Shown here one piece after another: positions 25,518-38,700 of a DNA stretch of 64,000 nt. A model generated the notes under the pieces. The model saw nothing but the letters and a program-made list of their open reading frames with translations. It was not told the origin of the DNA and did not search any database. A program made the translations under genes and the position numbers. This DNA comes from Centroberyx gerrardi (taxonomy: Eukaryota; Chordata; Actinopteri; Beryciformes; Berycidae), in NCBI RefSeq assembly GCF_048128805.1, contig NC_136010.1, positions 17,681,480 through 17,745,479 on the forward strand, written 5' to 3'. Numbering within the stretch: the stretch's first letter is position 1; each line of letters starts with the position of its first letter.

Positions 25518-26796
25518 GATGAGCCCTTCAGGTCTGTAGACCCTTACTGATTGGAGACATGTTCTAAAGGACACCACCTCATCCACCATGAAAGGGTTAG
25601 GAGCCAACCGCAGTCGTCACCTGTCTGACTCCTGTGAGCCAGCGGGATGCCCCCAGAAGCCTCTCTGTCCCTTGACCTCTGACCCTCACAGCTCCTTTCT
25701 AATGAGCCCTACCATGAACCACTACAGCACTCTGGACCCCCATCTCCACCACTTCCCTCCCACCAGCCCCACCCCCTTGACCCCTGACTGCCTACTGCCT
25801 TTCAGCCAGATGTCCAACAGCAGCACCTTCCCTCGTCTCCACTTCAGCTCCCAGACCGACCAGGTTGACTGCTCCCAGACCTGCATCCCTGCTGGGGGTG
25901 GAGCTGGGCAGGGCAGCAGGGCGGGTACACTGTCCACCTCCATGTCCATGGGTATGGGCCTGGGCCTCGGTCTTAGTGGTGCCCCAATGATCACCAGTGG
26001 ATCAGCCACCATCTCGTCTGCAGCGGCAGCCAAGATGAATCGGTTACCCTCCAACCTTTTGGATCAGCTAGAGAGGCACCTGCCCCTGCAGCGAGACGGC
26101 TTCAGTACGCTGCAGTTCCATAGAGGACGTATGTCCAAGCAACGCAGTGAGAGTCCAGGACGCATACGCCACCTGATGCACTCTGTACAGAAGCTCTTTG
26201 CCAAGTCCCAGTCCCTGGAAAGCTCCGCAATCAAAGGCAATCTCAACGGACGCTCTGCTGGAGGAATGAGCGGCACCACAGGGGCCAGTGAGGATGGGGC
26301 CAGACCGACCCGCAGGAGCAAGAGTAAAGACAGGGCTAAGACTGAGGGGCCAAAGCAGAGACCCAGACCCAACGCACTAGGCCTCTGGAGCTCAGATGAC
26401 GCCCTGGACACTGACACTACCAAAGCTGGCACTATTGCTGTAGGTTACCGCAACCCACTGACCATGATGACTCTTGGCAGGGCGGTGTCAGACAGCCAGG
26501 CCCCTCCCAGACACATCCCACAGGGCTACAACACCATTTCTGCACATACTCTCAAGACCTCGAAAAGCAGCAGTGACCTCAAGTTCCTGGCATGCCCAGC
26601 GATGCAGGTGGGATCAAAGGAAGAGGAGGACAGAAGCAGGGGAAGCAAGGAGGGGACATTGGTGAAGAGGGGCTCTTGGTCGACCCTCACCCTCAGCCAG
26701 GCCAGGCAGGTGTTACAGAAGGGCTCCGCTACAGTGAACAGGACTCTGCTGAAATCAAAGTCATGCCACCAGGACCTGGCACACCAATACCTCCAG
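25518..26796 (+). CDS. dlgap4: dlgap4 first coding exon (5'UTR plus residues 1-403)
   Basis: The acceptor is at 25516-25517 (AG) and the donor GTAGGA at 26797. The exon ends after a whole codon (…HQYLQ). The ATG at 25588 has a CACC context and yields the known DLGAP4 start; an earlier in-frame start is absent. The low-complexity run around residues 96-150 (GGGAGQG…, then alternating Met-Gly and Leu-Gly) is not in the mammalian protein as I know it. If the donor is ignored, the frame runs on into the intron for 35 codons, which is not part of the normal protein. Confidence 0.9.
25519..25567 (+). promoter_or_regulatory. Two short upstream open frames in dlgap4 leader
   Basis: The 5'UTR part of the first coding exon carries two upstream ATGs before the main start at 25588. 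One opens a frame of six codons (25519-25539, ending TAG). The other is the minimal frame ATG-TTC-TAA (25559-25567), 20 bases before the main ATG. Such frames commonly lower translation of the main frame; that effect here is inferred. Confidence 0.6.
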
Positions 26797-29700
26797 GTAG
26801 GAGGCCCAGTGAGTATTCATCTTCATCAGCATCCTTTGTACCAGAGTTTGGGTCAATATCCTACAATTCCTCGAAGGTTTATTGGATTTATTTATCTTTC
26901 CTAAGCGCTGAAAGTCACATCCTGCTCTTCCCACTTCTTGAAAATTAAATTAGGTTGGCCCTCACTCTGCTCATCATATAAACTTTATCCTTATAGTTTG
27001 TACTTAGTCACATTGGTATATTTTTTCACAAATCATGAAATTTATCCCAATTGCATTAACTTTTCTTCAGTACCATTGCAGCATTTACTTTTCTTCAGTT
27101 CCATTGCAACATTTGTTTTTCTTCAGTACCATTGCTGCACATGTCCAAAATAATTTTGTGAAGGTTTATGTAAATCATACACAAAATCATACATAAACAA
27201 TGAAATGCATACAGAGGGCTACAGTAAAAACATCTGGTTACTTGTTTTATAAGTCTCACAAGAGCATGTACTGTATGCTTTTACAATGCAGGTTCCCCTG
27301 GGGGACTGGGCAGGAACTTTGGGTCGTGGCCGGCCCGGGGGAACCGAGATCCCCTGTCGAAGGATGCGCAGCGGCAGCTATGTGAAAGCCATGGGAGACC
27401 CAGAGGACAGCGAGGACTCAGAGGGCAGCCCCAAACCCTCCCCCAAATCTGCTGCCCGCCGCCAAAGCTACCTGAGGGCCACACAGCACTCCCTGAGCGA
27501 GCAGCAGGCACTACCACCCCAACGCAAGTGAGTCCCACATCATACAGAATTACCTTATTATACTGGAAATATAAGCTTGATTATCATACTCATTGTTTGA
27601 TTTTGATCATAGTTGATTTTATGCTCTTTTACATTACATTCATTGAGTGGAATTAAATAGGAATAGGCACAGAAAGGATATTTGTTGTGAAAATGGTTCA
27701 CAAAAATGTTGGAACAGAGATTCACTCTCAGTGTAAATACCATGTCCCCAAAGGCAGTCACCAGGTGGCAGTATCTTGTCATGTAGAACTATCTGGATGG
27801 GCAACAGCACTCAGCTAGTCTAAACAAGCCAATGGAAGGTATTCATGAAGCCGTAGTTGTAGCTTGATGGGAGAGAAGTATTCAGCAAATGACATAATCA
27901 TCTTTATTTGGTACAAAAGAAAAAGGAGGTGAAATATTTTGCCATGTGTTTTACCCCTACATCCACACGGACAGGCCTCGTTGCTACGCTCTCATGCGGG
28001 AGGATTTTCTGTGGTCTCCACTGCAAAGTGCATGCTCTATGCAGCATCTGAGGTCAGTGTCATCCAGAGGCAGGCAGTGTGGACCTCCACCCACCCGCAC
28101 CCGTCCTACCACCACTACCCGCCACCTTTTTTCTCTAACCTCCCCAGTGCTTTGCCCCTCTGCCCCTGTTCCATCTATTACCTTGCAGGTACCCTGAGTG
28201 GTGTGTTAGTACCTTGATGTTACCTGCTCCCTCACGTCTTAATTTCATAATATACTAATTTTCCATGGCAACCGCTCCACCGCACCCCTTGCTTAGTGCA
28301 CACACATCTCCACTAAAAGCAGGTGCCGATTGGGCAATCCAGAACAGAGGAAACTTATCAACAGTTTCCAATATCAATCAGAAAGCCAATTTATGTGACT
28401 CTATTTCAGCATTTTTACTCATAACTCGTTTCCTCTGTGCTGCTACTTTGAACCCTAGCACAACCCTAGTCACTATCCACTCATCTCAATGGTATTTAAC
28501 ATTGAAATACCCAGGGGAAGTTTTTGGAGTGTGACTCAAAGCATCCACTGGATATCATCAACCAAAGAAAGCCCCCACTTATCCCAATTTCTGGCTTTTG
28601 AGAGGCTGATTTTAACATTCACTTCAACAGCTCCCTACCGTCCCTGAAAGAGTTGTCCACTAACCGGAGCCTTGATAACTTAGACTGCCTGGTGAGCCCA
28701 GTGGAACCCGCTCCACGCCACTGGAACAATGATTTCAACCAAGGCTTTGGTACATTGGGCAGAGGCATGGGCACTCAGGTACGTCTGCTATCTCATCAAA
28801 CGTTTTCCTATTAATTGATACACTGTAGCGTGTCACGTTATTACTTGCTTGCAAGGATTATTTCATTCCCATTCTTCTGTTAAATTCATTTTTCTGTCTT
28901 TAGTAATGTACAAGATACTAATACCATTGTTCTAGAGTCAGGATCAACCAACTTTTTCATAACATAATACATTTTATCTGTGTAAACTTGTGTACCACAT
29001 GACATTTCAAATCTCAAATCATATTTGAGAATTTGGTACAGAAAACCTAATTAAGATAATGTAATTTGAGATTAGCAAATATGCGTTTGAATCAACTCAA
29101 ATCCCCCAATAGAGAAGAGTGAACTTGAAGAATTCACTGAAGAATGAAGAGAAATACACTGGCACCGTTCTGTAATTTTGAAGCTACAGAGAGAGAACAT
29201 TTAAATGCATGAAAGGGCTGCAGAGACTGCTGAGTTGGTATATGAATAAGCCGGCAGAGACAGGAATAGGAAAGCTACTTGAGAGTATTTGCAGAATTGG
29301 CACAGTATAAACCCCAGTATAAACCTGCGGGAGTTTGGTGTATATCTAGATCAGCAGGTTTGGAGTGGGATGTAGCATCACACTCACAATCAACAGTTGC
29401 AAGCATGAAATACCATCATAGTTCACAGAGAAGCAATATGGTATCAGTCTCTACTTTGACCAGGAAGCTTTTACTTTAATTTAATAATGTTTAAGGGATT
29501 CGATTTCGTTCAAGATGAGAATAAAATCAATTAGAGGAAAGTATTTGTGGATCTTAAACCGCAACATTTAGTCTGAGTTGATATCTGGTGGATTGTTGTG
29601 GTTACAGAAGCCTCAACAAAATTGTAGGTGAAGTGTTAATTTCTAACTGAGGGGAGGTGGATGAGGACTTGGCAGTGTGAGTGTACATATGCTTTGTCAT

Positions 29701-32700
29701 CAGGATTTGATAAATAGAAGATATGACGAAGATATGAGTCAGATGCATGCAATCTTCTTACCTTCAATCAGTAGAGAGCCTGTGTCAACACACAATACAG
29801 TTACCTGCTGTGCCTCTTCACAAAGTCTTGGGAAAAGGTCTCTGCACAATGAATTAACATTTCCCAATAACATGCTCAAACCTCAAAATAACTGTCCTTT
29901 CCCACTACTTTTTTCTCTGTTACTTTTCATCCTTAATCAGTAAGAAGAGGTAAAGTTGTCCAGACTGTCTTTCTGCAGGATTTTGCAGTCCTCCAGCAGC
30001 ATCACTCTATCACTCAGCTATGCATGCAGTCACTATTAGCTTACCACTGATTAAACATTTCAGATGGTGTACAGTGTCAGCGCTGATTCTATTTTACACT
30101 GGGAACACAAAGCTATGCAACAATTAAATATTGAAATAGAGGTATGTTTGAGTAACTGATACCATGCTACCTACAATATTTCACACTAACCCTACAACAA
30201 TCCAAAAGCAGAGGAATCATTGTTTTAGCTTTATGGGTAAGATTTACCATGTTTTTTGATTCACGTTTCTGTCAAATTTTACACCATTTAACACTGTGAT
30301 AAAACACTCAGTCATTACACCATGTCTCCCTGACTCCAGTCCTCTCCGACATGCTTGCCACACCAAATTGGGCTTAATCTCCACTCACAGGTGCAGAGCT
30401 AGTAAAAACATGCTTCTCTGTCTCCACCCTCAGTGTGTCAACCTGCACATGTCCTTTCAGGTATGCGGGCAGGGCTGTGGGCGCTTGCTGGCGTACTGTG
30501 AGGGGGAATCGCAGGCAGTGGAGGCTCTGGATCTGCCTGCGCCCACGTGCTTCCGGTCACGCAGCCACAGCTACCTGCGGGCCATCCAGGCGGGCTGCTC
30601 CCAGGATGAAGACACGGCCTCTGTGGACTCAGACTCACCACCACCCACCACTGCAGGCTGCATCTATAGCTCCAACACCAGTGAGTACCGCTCACACAAG
30701 AAGTGCTAATTGAGAGGGAGGAAATATATGCCACTTAACTGATATTTTATATACAATAATATTCATTATTGATTAGTACTAGCAAAATGAACCAATTTTG
30801 TTGAAAATTGGTAATTCCAATCAAATGTGTGAATCACAGTTACACACATAGTACTACACTTAGTAACACTTTTACTCATCAAGCACTGTACATGTACAAG
30901 CAATACACCTTGGTGCAGTTGGCACTGAAAATATACTATAGGGTAGAAGTGGCAACACATACAATCTAGAGGAAGACAGTAAGACAGTAAATTATCCATA
31001 CACACTTCATACATGTACAGTATACTTGCACTTTCAGTATTTGTGGAATGATTTCCACGGGGGATAAAATAAAGTTTAATGTTATGTCATGTTATGTTAT
31101 GTTATGTTATGTTCTTAGATGAACAGGGCTATGTATTGCTTGATTAGTTTGCTTAGTTGTGGAACATTTCTGGAATGGTAAAAAAGCACAACACATAGAC
31201 AAAGTTTAATGAATTTGAAAATAGCTTTTACACAGCATTGGTATTAAAAGAATTGTTGCAGTGCAGTCTCAATAAACATTTTCAGTTACATGTACAGCAT
31301 GTGGCTAAGGGTTTGCCTTTATCAGTGAAAGTCCATGAAAAAGGCACTCAGACAGCAACAATTGAAGGGCTGAAAATGTTAGCGGGGCTGAGTGTGAACA
31401 GCAGTCCTCTGTGAATGAATGAATGAATGCATGAATGCAAGAATGCAAGAATGCATGAATGCAGCCTTTTTGCTGAACAAAAACAGCACAAAACCAGAGT
31501 ATTGCCCCTGGCTAATGGGCTTCACCACCCTATTGACCACTCAGGAAACCACAGCATTTTTTCATGGAATTGTAGCAACTGAAAACAATAGAACATAAGA
31601 GTTTTTACTCCATTCAGCTGTCACCACATTTAGCTTTCTGATTTTTTTTCTAATATCAGTGTATATTGTCTGGTTGAAAATGAAACTTTGAGGCAAAATG
31701 GAATGTTCAACTTCTTCTGACAAAAACAACGACATGCTCTATCTCCTAAAAGCTGAGGTTGTAGGCCAAATTTGACAGAATTTCCAAGAATCAGTCCTTA
31801 TCAAAATAATGGTTTTAAGTAGTAAAGTTTCACAAATATTAATTATTCCTAATTTATGTTAAATAAAGTTTACAGGGTTGAATCTGTGGTAACCCAGAGT
31901 CTCCATCAGCAACACTGTGTTGTAGATTAGATCAAATACAATGTACAATGTGAACAACGCAAATGTTGGTGCATGAAATGCAAATGAATCATATCTCGCT
32001 TTTTCTGTTGTGGGTTTGAAAAGAAATGTGAGGAATTACCTGACAACCTAGCACAATATTTTTCCTTACAATCCACACAACCACCCAAAGCAGGAAGTAG
32101 CTATATCAAGTTACCTGGAGAAATGTCTTAATGTGTTTGTAGTACCTATAATTTGGTTGTCTCTTATATTAGAAATATCCGGTTTGGATGTAGTGAATAC
32201 ATCAAGTGAAGTAATGTATTTCATATGAAGAAAATATATTGAATATTGCAGGGTCCATGCCAAAAACTCATCCTGCCACAGCATTTTTTCAGGTTCTACA
32301 ATGGTAAATCAAAAATGTATGTATAATGTAGGCTATAATGTTAAACTCTGAAGTATTGTGCATAAGGTATTTTAAGACATCAAAAGCTCATAATGTAAGC
32401 ACAATTCTAACCAGCGTGATCAGAAAATGTTTTGATATTTTAATAGACACGATGTACATACACTCTAGGTTGTAGAATACTTAATGAGGGTAACTGATGA
32501 CTTACAATCTCAAACATAGTCATACCAGATTTATAAAGTCAAAATGCATGATAATGCATTAACATTTCTGAAGTGACTGTTGAAGGAACAGTGCCTATAT
32601 TTGTAATGCACTTATGATGCCTCAGACAGTGCTCCAGAAGTAAACTGTCATCATAATATATTGCCAGCTTAATCAGATGCGTTATTTCTAGCTGTATACT

Positions 32701-35700
32701 AAATGTAATACTGGTTTCTTGGAATGTTCTCTTTGATGAATAAAAGTAATGACAACATGAACTACTATTTGCTGTAAGTCATAGGTCAATACTTACTTTT
32801 ACTGGCAAATACTTTTACGACATTTAATCATATCTAATTTTGTGTAACTCAGTGTTTTTACATCATTTTCGCTCAGTAGTCATTTACAAAAAAAGGCGAA
32901 GAAATGATTGTGAATTTGATGGGTGCTCACAATAATGGATCGAAGATTTTTTTTTTCTCAGTTTAAGAGAGCCCGTTCCCGCGGCGTCAGAGATAATACA
33001 AATGAAACGCACCTATCATGACGCACATTCACAAACAAGGATATACCGAGATTTAAACCAATCATTTTCGTCTTCGATGAACTCGAGGACCGAAAATGAC
33101 CAATCGTTTTTAGACAGCCGTAACCGTGAAAACGTGGACTCCAATCCTCATTGTTAAGGGCGTGTTGTACAAATCTTTTCTTCAAAGCGCCGTTGTGTGT
33201 TTGACGGCAGGACATCGTAGTCTGGCTACCCCGCTCAATAGCATTTCATGAATGAACAGAAAATAAGGATTTTTGAGTCACTCCCGAGACAGTAAGGTTT
33301 TAAGTCATTTTTTCTGACTGAGCGTTGGTGTTTTGAATTGATTGCCGTTGTCAGACGCTGTCAGCACGCTACCAAGCTAACGTGAGCTAACGTTAACGAT
33401 ATGTTAGGTTAGCTAACGTGGATGAAGAAAGGGGAGGAATCATTCGAGTAGTTAGCACGCTAGCGAAGCTGGTAGCCAGCAAGGTGGCTGGTGATGTTAG
33501 ACTGGTGGTAACCAAGCACGAAAGCTACCGTTAGCAGCGTCTCATTGTTAGCCTGCTAACACCACCCCTCTATTTTGCTTTAGGCTATCAAACATTATCG
33601 TTAGTCAACGTTAAATCACATATTCGGGGAACGAGACGAGTGATAGCGCACGTTAATAAGCGTTTACTGACTGGTAATAGTAATGTTAGCTAACGCGTCA
33701 AGAGCCGACCAGATGGACAGCTCGGTACCCGGCTGGTTAGGTTAGCCGAACTAGCCTGTACGTTAGCAATCCTTACTGCAGCGGTAGCTAACGTCAGCTA
33801 ATGTATCATGTTAGCTAGGTTACATGGTCAGCTAGCTACGCCCTGCCAACGAACTCTCATTGCTACATAGCTTGCCTAGTAACGAGGTATACTGACATGG
33901 GTCAACCGTTGTAAGATCATATACACGGAAAAATGATAAGGCAGAGGATAAGGAAAAGACAGGCGCGCTGTGAAGAATCCACAGACAATTTCAAGTCACA
34001 TGTCACGTTTCTTCAACCTGACACAGTGGGTAACCTATAACTGGCTATACCAAAAATGTTAGCAAATAGACCTTACAGTGTTCTTTCAGATTATATCAAG
34101 CAAGTAAACGATTTAGCGGTAATCATACATGTGACAGTGATGCCAGCACAGGCATTGAGAAAAATGAACAACGTTAGCTGACCCTCTACATTCAAAACTA
34201 ATATTTTCTGCTACAGACTATTTTTCTCAACAGTACTAACCAGACCAGAGTACTCTTTGGGGTTCAAGAAATTATCTTGAATGACGGAAGATGATATAAT
34301 TTGACTTTTACAGTGTTTTTATATTTCCGTTTTGCTCTTATCCGTTAAGGTGGCACTTGGAATAGATTCCATCACTCAGTGTCTGGAAACACGACCTTGC
34401 AAAATTGTTTTACTGTAGCCTACATCATCAGATGTCACCTCAAGTGCAATGGCTATTTTTGGTACACAGTAGGAACCCTGTGCCATTTTGATTCAGTAGC
34501 TACCATGTGTTAAAACCTGAGGACACGATCAATAATTTATCAGTTTCCTGCCCCATGCATACTGAAGGCTAGTGCTGTGCAGTTTGGCAGTTAGGGTACC
34601 TCAGAAGGCTTTTAGCCAGAGGAACACCTATGACTAGATATTGATGCTCACTAAAAGCCATATAATATCCGAGAATAACATTGCTGTCTCTTCTATGCTC
34701 ACTAATGTTGATCAGTATTGGTTATCATGGTTGAGAGAGTTGAGTCTGTATCATGGCTGGCACTCCACTATAGGTACATTACTTTTTTTATTAAATGTTG
34801 TTGTAGCTAATGTTTAGGAAATATTTTATTTTGTTGTTCTTTTATAGTTGGTAGTGTTAAAACAAAATTCCCCAAACACAGACTGCTTTACAGCCTGGTG
34901 GGTGCCATCAAATTCATGGCTTTGAAGCTTCATTGTAGCAAGCCATGTCCATTGTATCCAATACCACATTACAGTCTGTCTGTGTATTACCATGGATAGA
35001 CTGTGAGTCACCCTCCATGCCATTGCACACTCTACCTCTCACTCTCATTGATGATGTAATCTATGACTCAATGGGTGAAGCCACTGTAGTTGCACACAGT
35101 AAGGGCAACACCAGTCAGGCTTCCCAAGGATGTGTGCAGAGCTATCAGTTAACGTGTTTAGGGGGGGTAGTAAAGCTTCATCCAAGGCTTGGTTCCTGTA
35201 TGCGCTGATATGAAATGTACATAAGCAGAAACATTTATTTCCACTCATAAGAGTTTTGCTAGATTTTTTATCCAAAAAATTAGGCTACTCTGGATCATTT
35301 TCAATTGTCTGTGTATCCTTGGCATGGTCATCATGGCGCTGTGGTCTGCAAGAGCCAAATTCAGGTTAGTTTGTCAGGGTGAGACACTTCACTCTATAAC
35401 TGGCCGCTATCAAACTTTTATGATGTGGTTAAAAAAAATGTCTACAAAATATGTCTGTTCTTTATTGATCAGTATCTAAATAATAAAAGAAAGTAAAAAT
35501 TGCATTAGTGAAAATGTCCCACTGCAGTCCTTCATATAGTCTGTATCCCCTAGAAGTTTACAGGTTTGATTACTGCACTTGAAAATATGAGGATTTTCTC
35601 TTATTTTATGTAAGTTTGGATGTTTCTGACTTGATAGTGGTTCATGATTGAAACTGTGATGCTGTGAATTGGTATTGGTATCGAATTGAGATGGTTTTGC

Positions 35701-38700
35701 ATCATGACAACACTCGCCAGCAGGAAATCTAATGCTTCTCTTACCTTGCATCTCAGCTTAAGACCCATTGCTGGGAACATTGCTCAGCTGTACCGGCTGA
35801 AAAAGTATCCCTGTTTCCCAGCATGAAGGATTTGACCTAAGAGGCATTTGCCACGTGTCTTCACATCAGCTGATTAGGCTCTTACCCAGGCTGTCGCCCC
35901 AGTCCAACAGGCCAGACTAGGAGCCACAGGAGGTCTTAAGCATCTCAGCATCCAACAAATGAGAATGCACAAACCAACTCTGCGACAATGTAAAGGGTGG
36001 ACTAAATTATTTGGGTTTTGTCTCCATTTGGATGGTTGTTCTCAAGGCAAGCTGCTTTAGTTTTAATTTTTATGAGCAATTTACCTTGCAGTTACATTTG
36101 AAGTACCAGTAGAAGTAGTAAGTAATGGAGAGCAAGTTGCTTTATCCTACAGTTAGTGAAGTCGTTGCTGTTTGTTTTCATAACCTATTTTTTGTTGTTG
36201 TTGGTGTTGTCACTTTTCTGCTTTGTGTAGTGTGTAAGTAGTTTACTTTTCCTGTCAGTATGTGCTGAGATACTCCTGCCAGGCAGCATTGTCTAGAAAA
36301 TGTCTGCTTGTCTGTCTCACTGTCTCAACAAATAGCCCTTTCTGTCTTGAGGCCTGTCCATCTTGCCCACTGATTTGCTGCCTTTCCAGTTCCAGTCCTA
36401 CCTTTGGGCCCCTTGTGTGCTTATCTTTTTCTCAGTAACACAAGTCCTCCTCAGCCATGTGTCCAGGACTCCTACAGCCTGTCACCCTGCCATACTATCT
36501 CTCAGTAAGGCTGCTAATCTAGGACAGAGCTTCTGCTACCATCTTTGTGCGTGGTAGTTGGCACATAGCTAGAGCTTTACAGTCACAGGATCATCCAGAA
36601 AAGGCAATAATATTGTATGTGAGCTATAGGCTATACATGTATCTTGCAGCTCTGTTGTGTATGTTGAGCTAGGAGCTGATTTAACAGGATCTTCTGTGGA
36701 GCCACAGAGTTTGGGAATTAGACAAATCAGCACTGTATCCCCCTCCAAAGAAGTTCACTCTAGAGCCTAATTAAAACACTTAACTGTAAGCCAAAGTCGC
36801 TCATGAATGAGCCCAACAGTAATCAAAGTTTTCAAATCCCAAACTAGGACACCAAACAGGCTCGCCCAAAAATGGGAAAGAGGCTAGTCCTGCTTTTTTT
36901 TTTCTTCTTTTTTTAAGATTATTTTTTGGACATTTTTGCCTTTTATTGGATAGTTCAAAGTAGAGAGGGACGGGAAAGATTGGGAGAGGGATGACATGCA
37001 ACAAAGGTCCCAGGCCGGATTCGAGCCCAGGACGTTGCGTTTACGTGGTACGCGCCTTAGACCACTGAGACACCAGGACGCCTCCGAGCTAGTCCTGCTT
37101 TTTAAATCGATGCTAGTAGCATGAGTACAGTGCAAGAAAATACTCATACACTCATGTGGCCTTGTTCTAGTCTGATGTGGAGGGCCCATTAGTGGTCATC
37201 TGATAGCTCTCACACAGACCTGCTGACAGAGCCTGAAAGTATCCTGAGGCAGCCACTGCATGGCTTTCATAAGTGATGCAATTTAGTTTACATTTGATGA
37301 TCACTGCTCGACATTGTTGTAATTGATCTTAACTTCTTTCAGAGCCTTTGAGCCCCTCAAAGAAGTGACCCATTAGACCACTGCTGTCATATACCTTTCT
37401 CTTCCACTAGAAAATGTGTTGGCAGTACAAGCAGAGCCAGTGGATTTCTTCTAATTCTCATTTTAGCTTGGTTTGGCATGTATCCCTAAACGCTGGACTG
37501 AGCACGTAGGCAGGTGACAGAATAGGTCTTTGATAAGGCAGTGATTGTGATGAAGGACCTGTGTTGGTTTGAGGGAAGGATGGCAGGCAGGTTTATTGCC
37601 TCTAGGGTGCTGAAGAGGTAGAGCTAGAGGGTGAGCAGCTGGAGGCTATTAGCTGGCCCTGCCCCAGAGACCCAGGTTCTGGGCAGCTTATCCACCTCGT
37701 AATCACCTCTGGGCACCGAGCCCATAGGTAGAGGAGATGGAGCCAGCCATCACAGCACAAATCAAACTGGGACAGCAAAATGGATTGTGCTCTTTGCTAA
37801 GGGTGTGAATAATCTGCAATTAGCCCACTTCACTATGACTGGATGCTTGTAAACAGCATTTAGCCTATTTTGTTGTTGTTTCTGATAAATCATGCTATTC
37901 TTTAAAAGAAGCAAGTAAAAAAAGCACATTTCTGTTAACTGTCAAAAGTTATTTGGCTTGAAGGAGATGTTCTATCAGAGTGGAAATGTTTATGTACAGC
38001 TTTATAGCTGTGTGTGAGAGAGAGAGAGAGAGACATAGTGCAGCCTCACAGGCACAACAAATGCGACAGAGGCATGTGTTCAGACTCGGGGTGCAACATA
38101 GCACATTAATTAACTTTGGAAATGTCATGCATCTATGCTGTGTATTCCAAGAATGTGTCTCATTCTCAGAGAAAAAAATGTCTCCTTTTGTCCTTGGCTG
38201 GATATACTCCCAGAGACAAGACTGCCTGCAATGAGATGGGTGGCATCGGCTACTTTAAGGACTACGTGGGCTAGATTCCACAGCCATGTTTGTGTATATT
38301 GGTGGTATTTAATGAGGGCTTTACTGGTGCTGTGAGTCATTGGCTGATGACGGAAGTGCAGCTCCCTCAGAATTACAGGGTGTTAGCTTGCCATTTAGAT
38401 TGAGAGAGAGAGACTGGAGAGAACAATCACTACATTTTCAATATAGATGCAAAGCTGTGAACCTTGAATTACTTTTGGATTAGCTACATTTTTAGAAAAA
38501 AATCATCCAGCAGTGTGTGCCAGTGAATGGAGCAATTGGACCAGAATTGTAGAATTTGTTTACTGTCCGTTTTTCCCAGCTCTGTCAGACATCTGTTGAT
38601 TCTGCCCAGCCAGCCAATCAGTCAGTCAGTCAGTCAGCCAGCTGTTTAAATAGCATCTACACAAAACTGCCTCAACATCCCCTGAGCCCTCGGAGAAAGC

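Noticed and set aside
26797..26904. C-terminal extension of the first dlgap4 exon (GGPVSIHLHQH...)
   Set aside because: The sequence after 26796 begins with a donor GTAGGA, and the next exon restores the known DLGAP4 sequence in phase.
35331..35364. Alternative dlgap4 first exon starting ATG GCG CTG with a donor-like cag|gttagt
   Set aside because: It would leave phase 2, while the next exon at 39826 needs phase 1, so the frame would be lost.
36990..37087. A functional tRNA gene on the minus strand
   Set aside because: Only A- and B-box-like promoter motifs remain, no cloverleaf can be drawn, and the sequence is the head of a SINE with a tail and target duplication.
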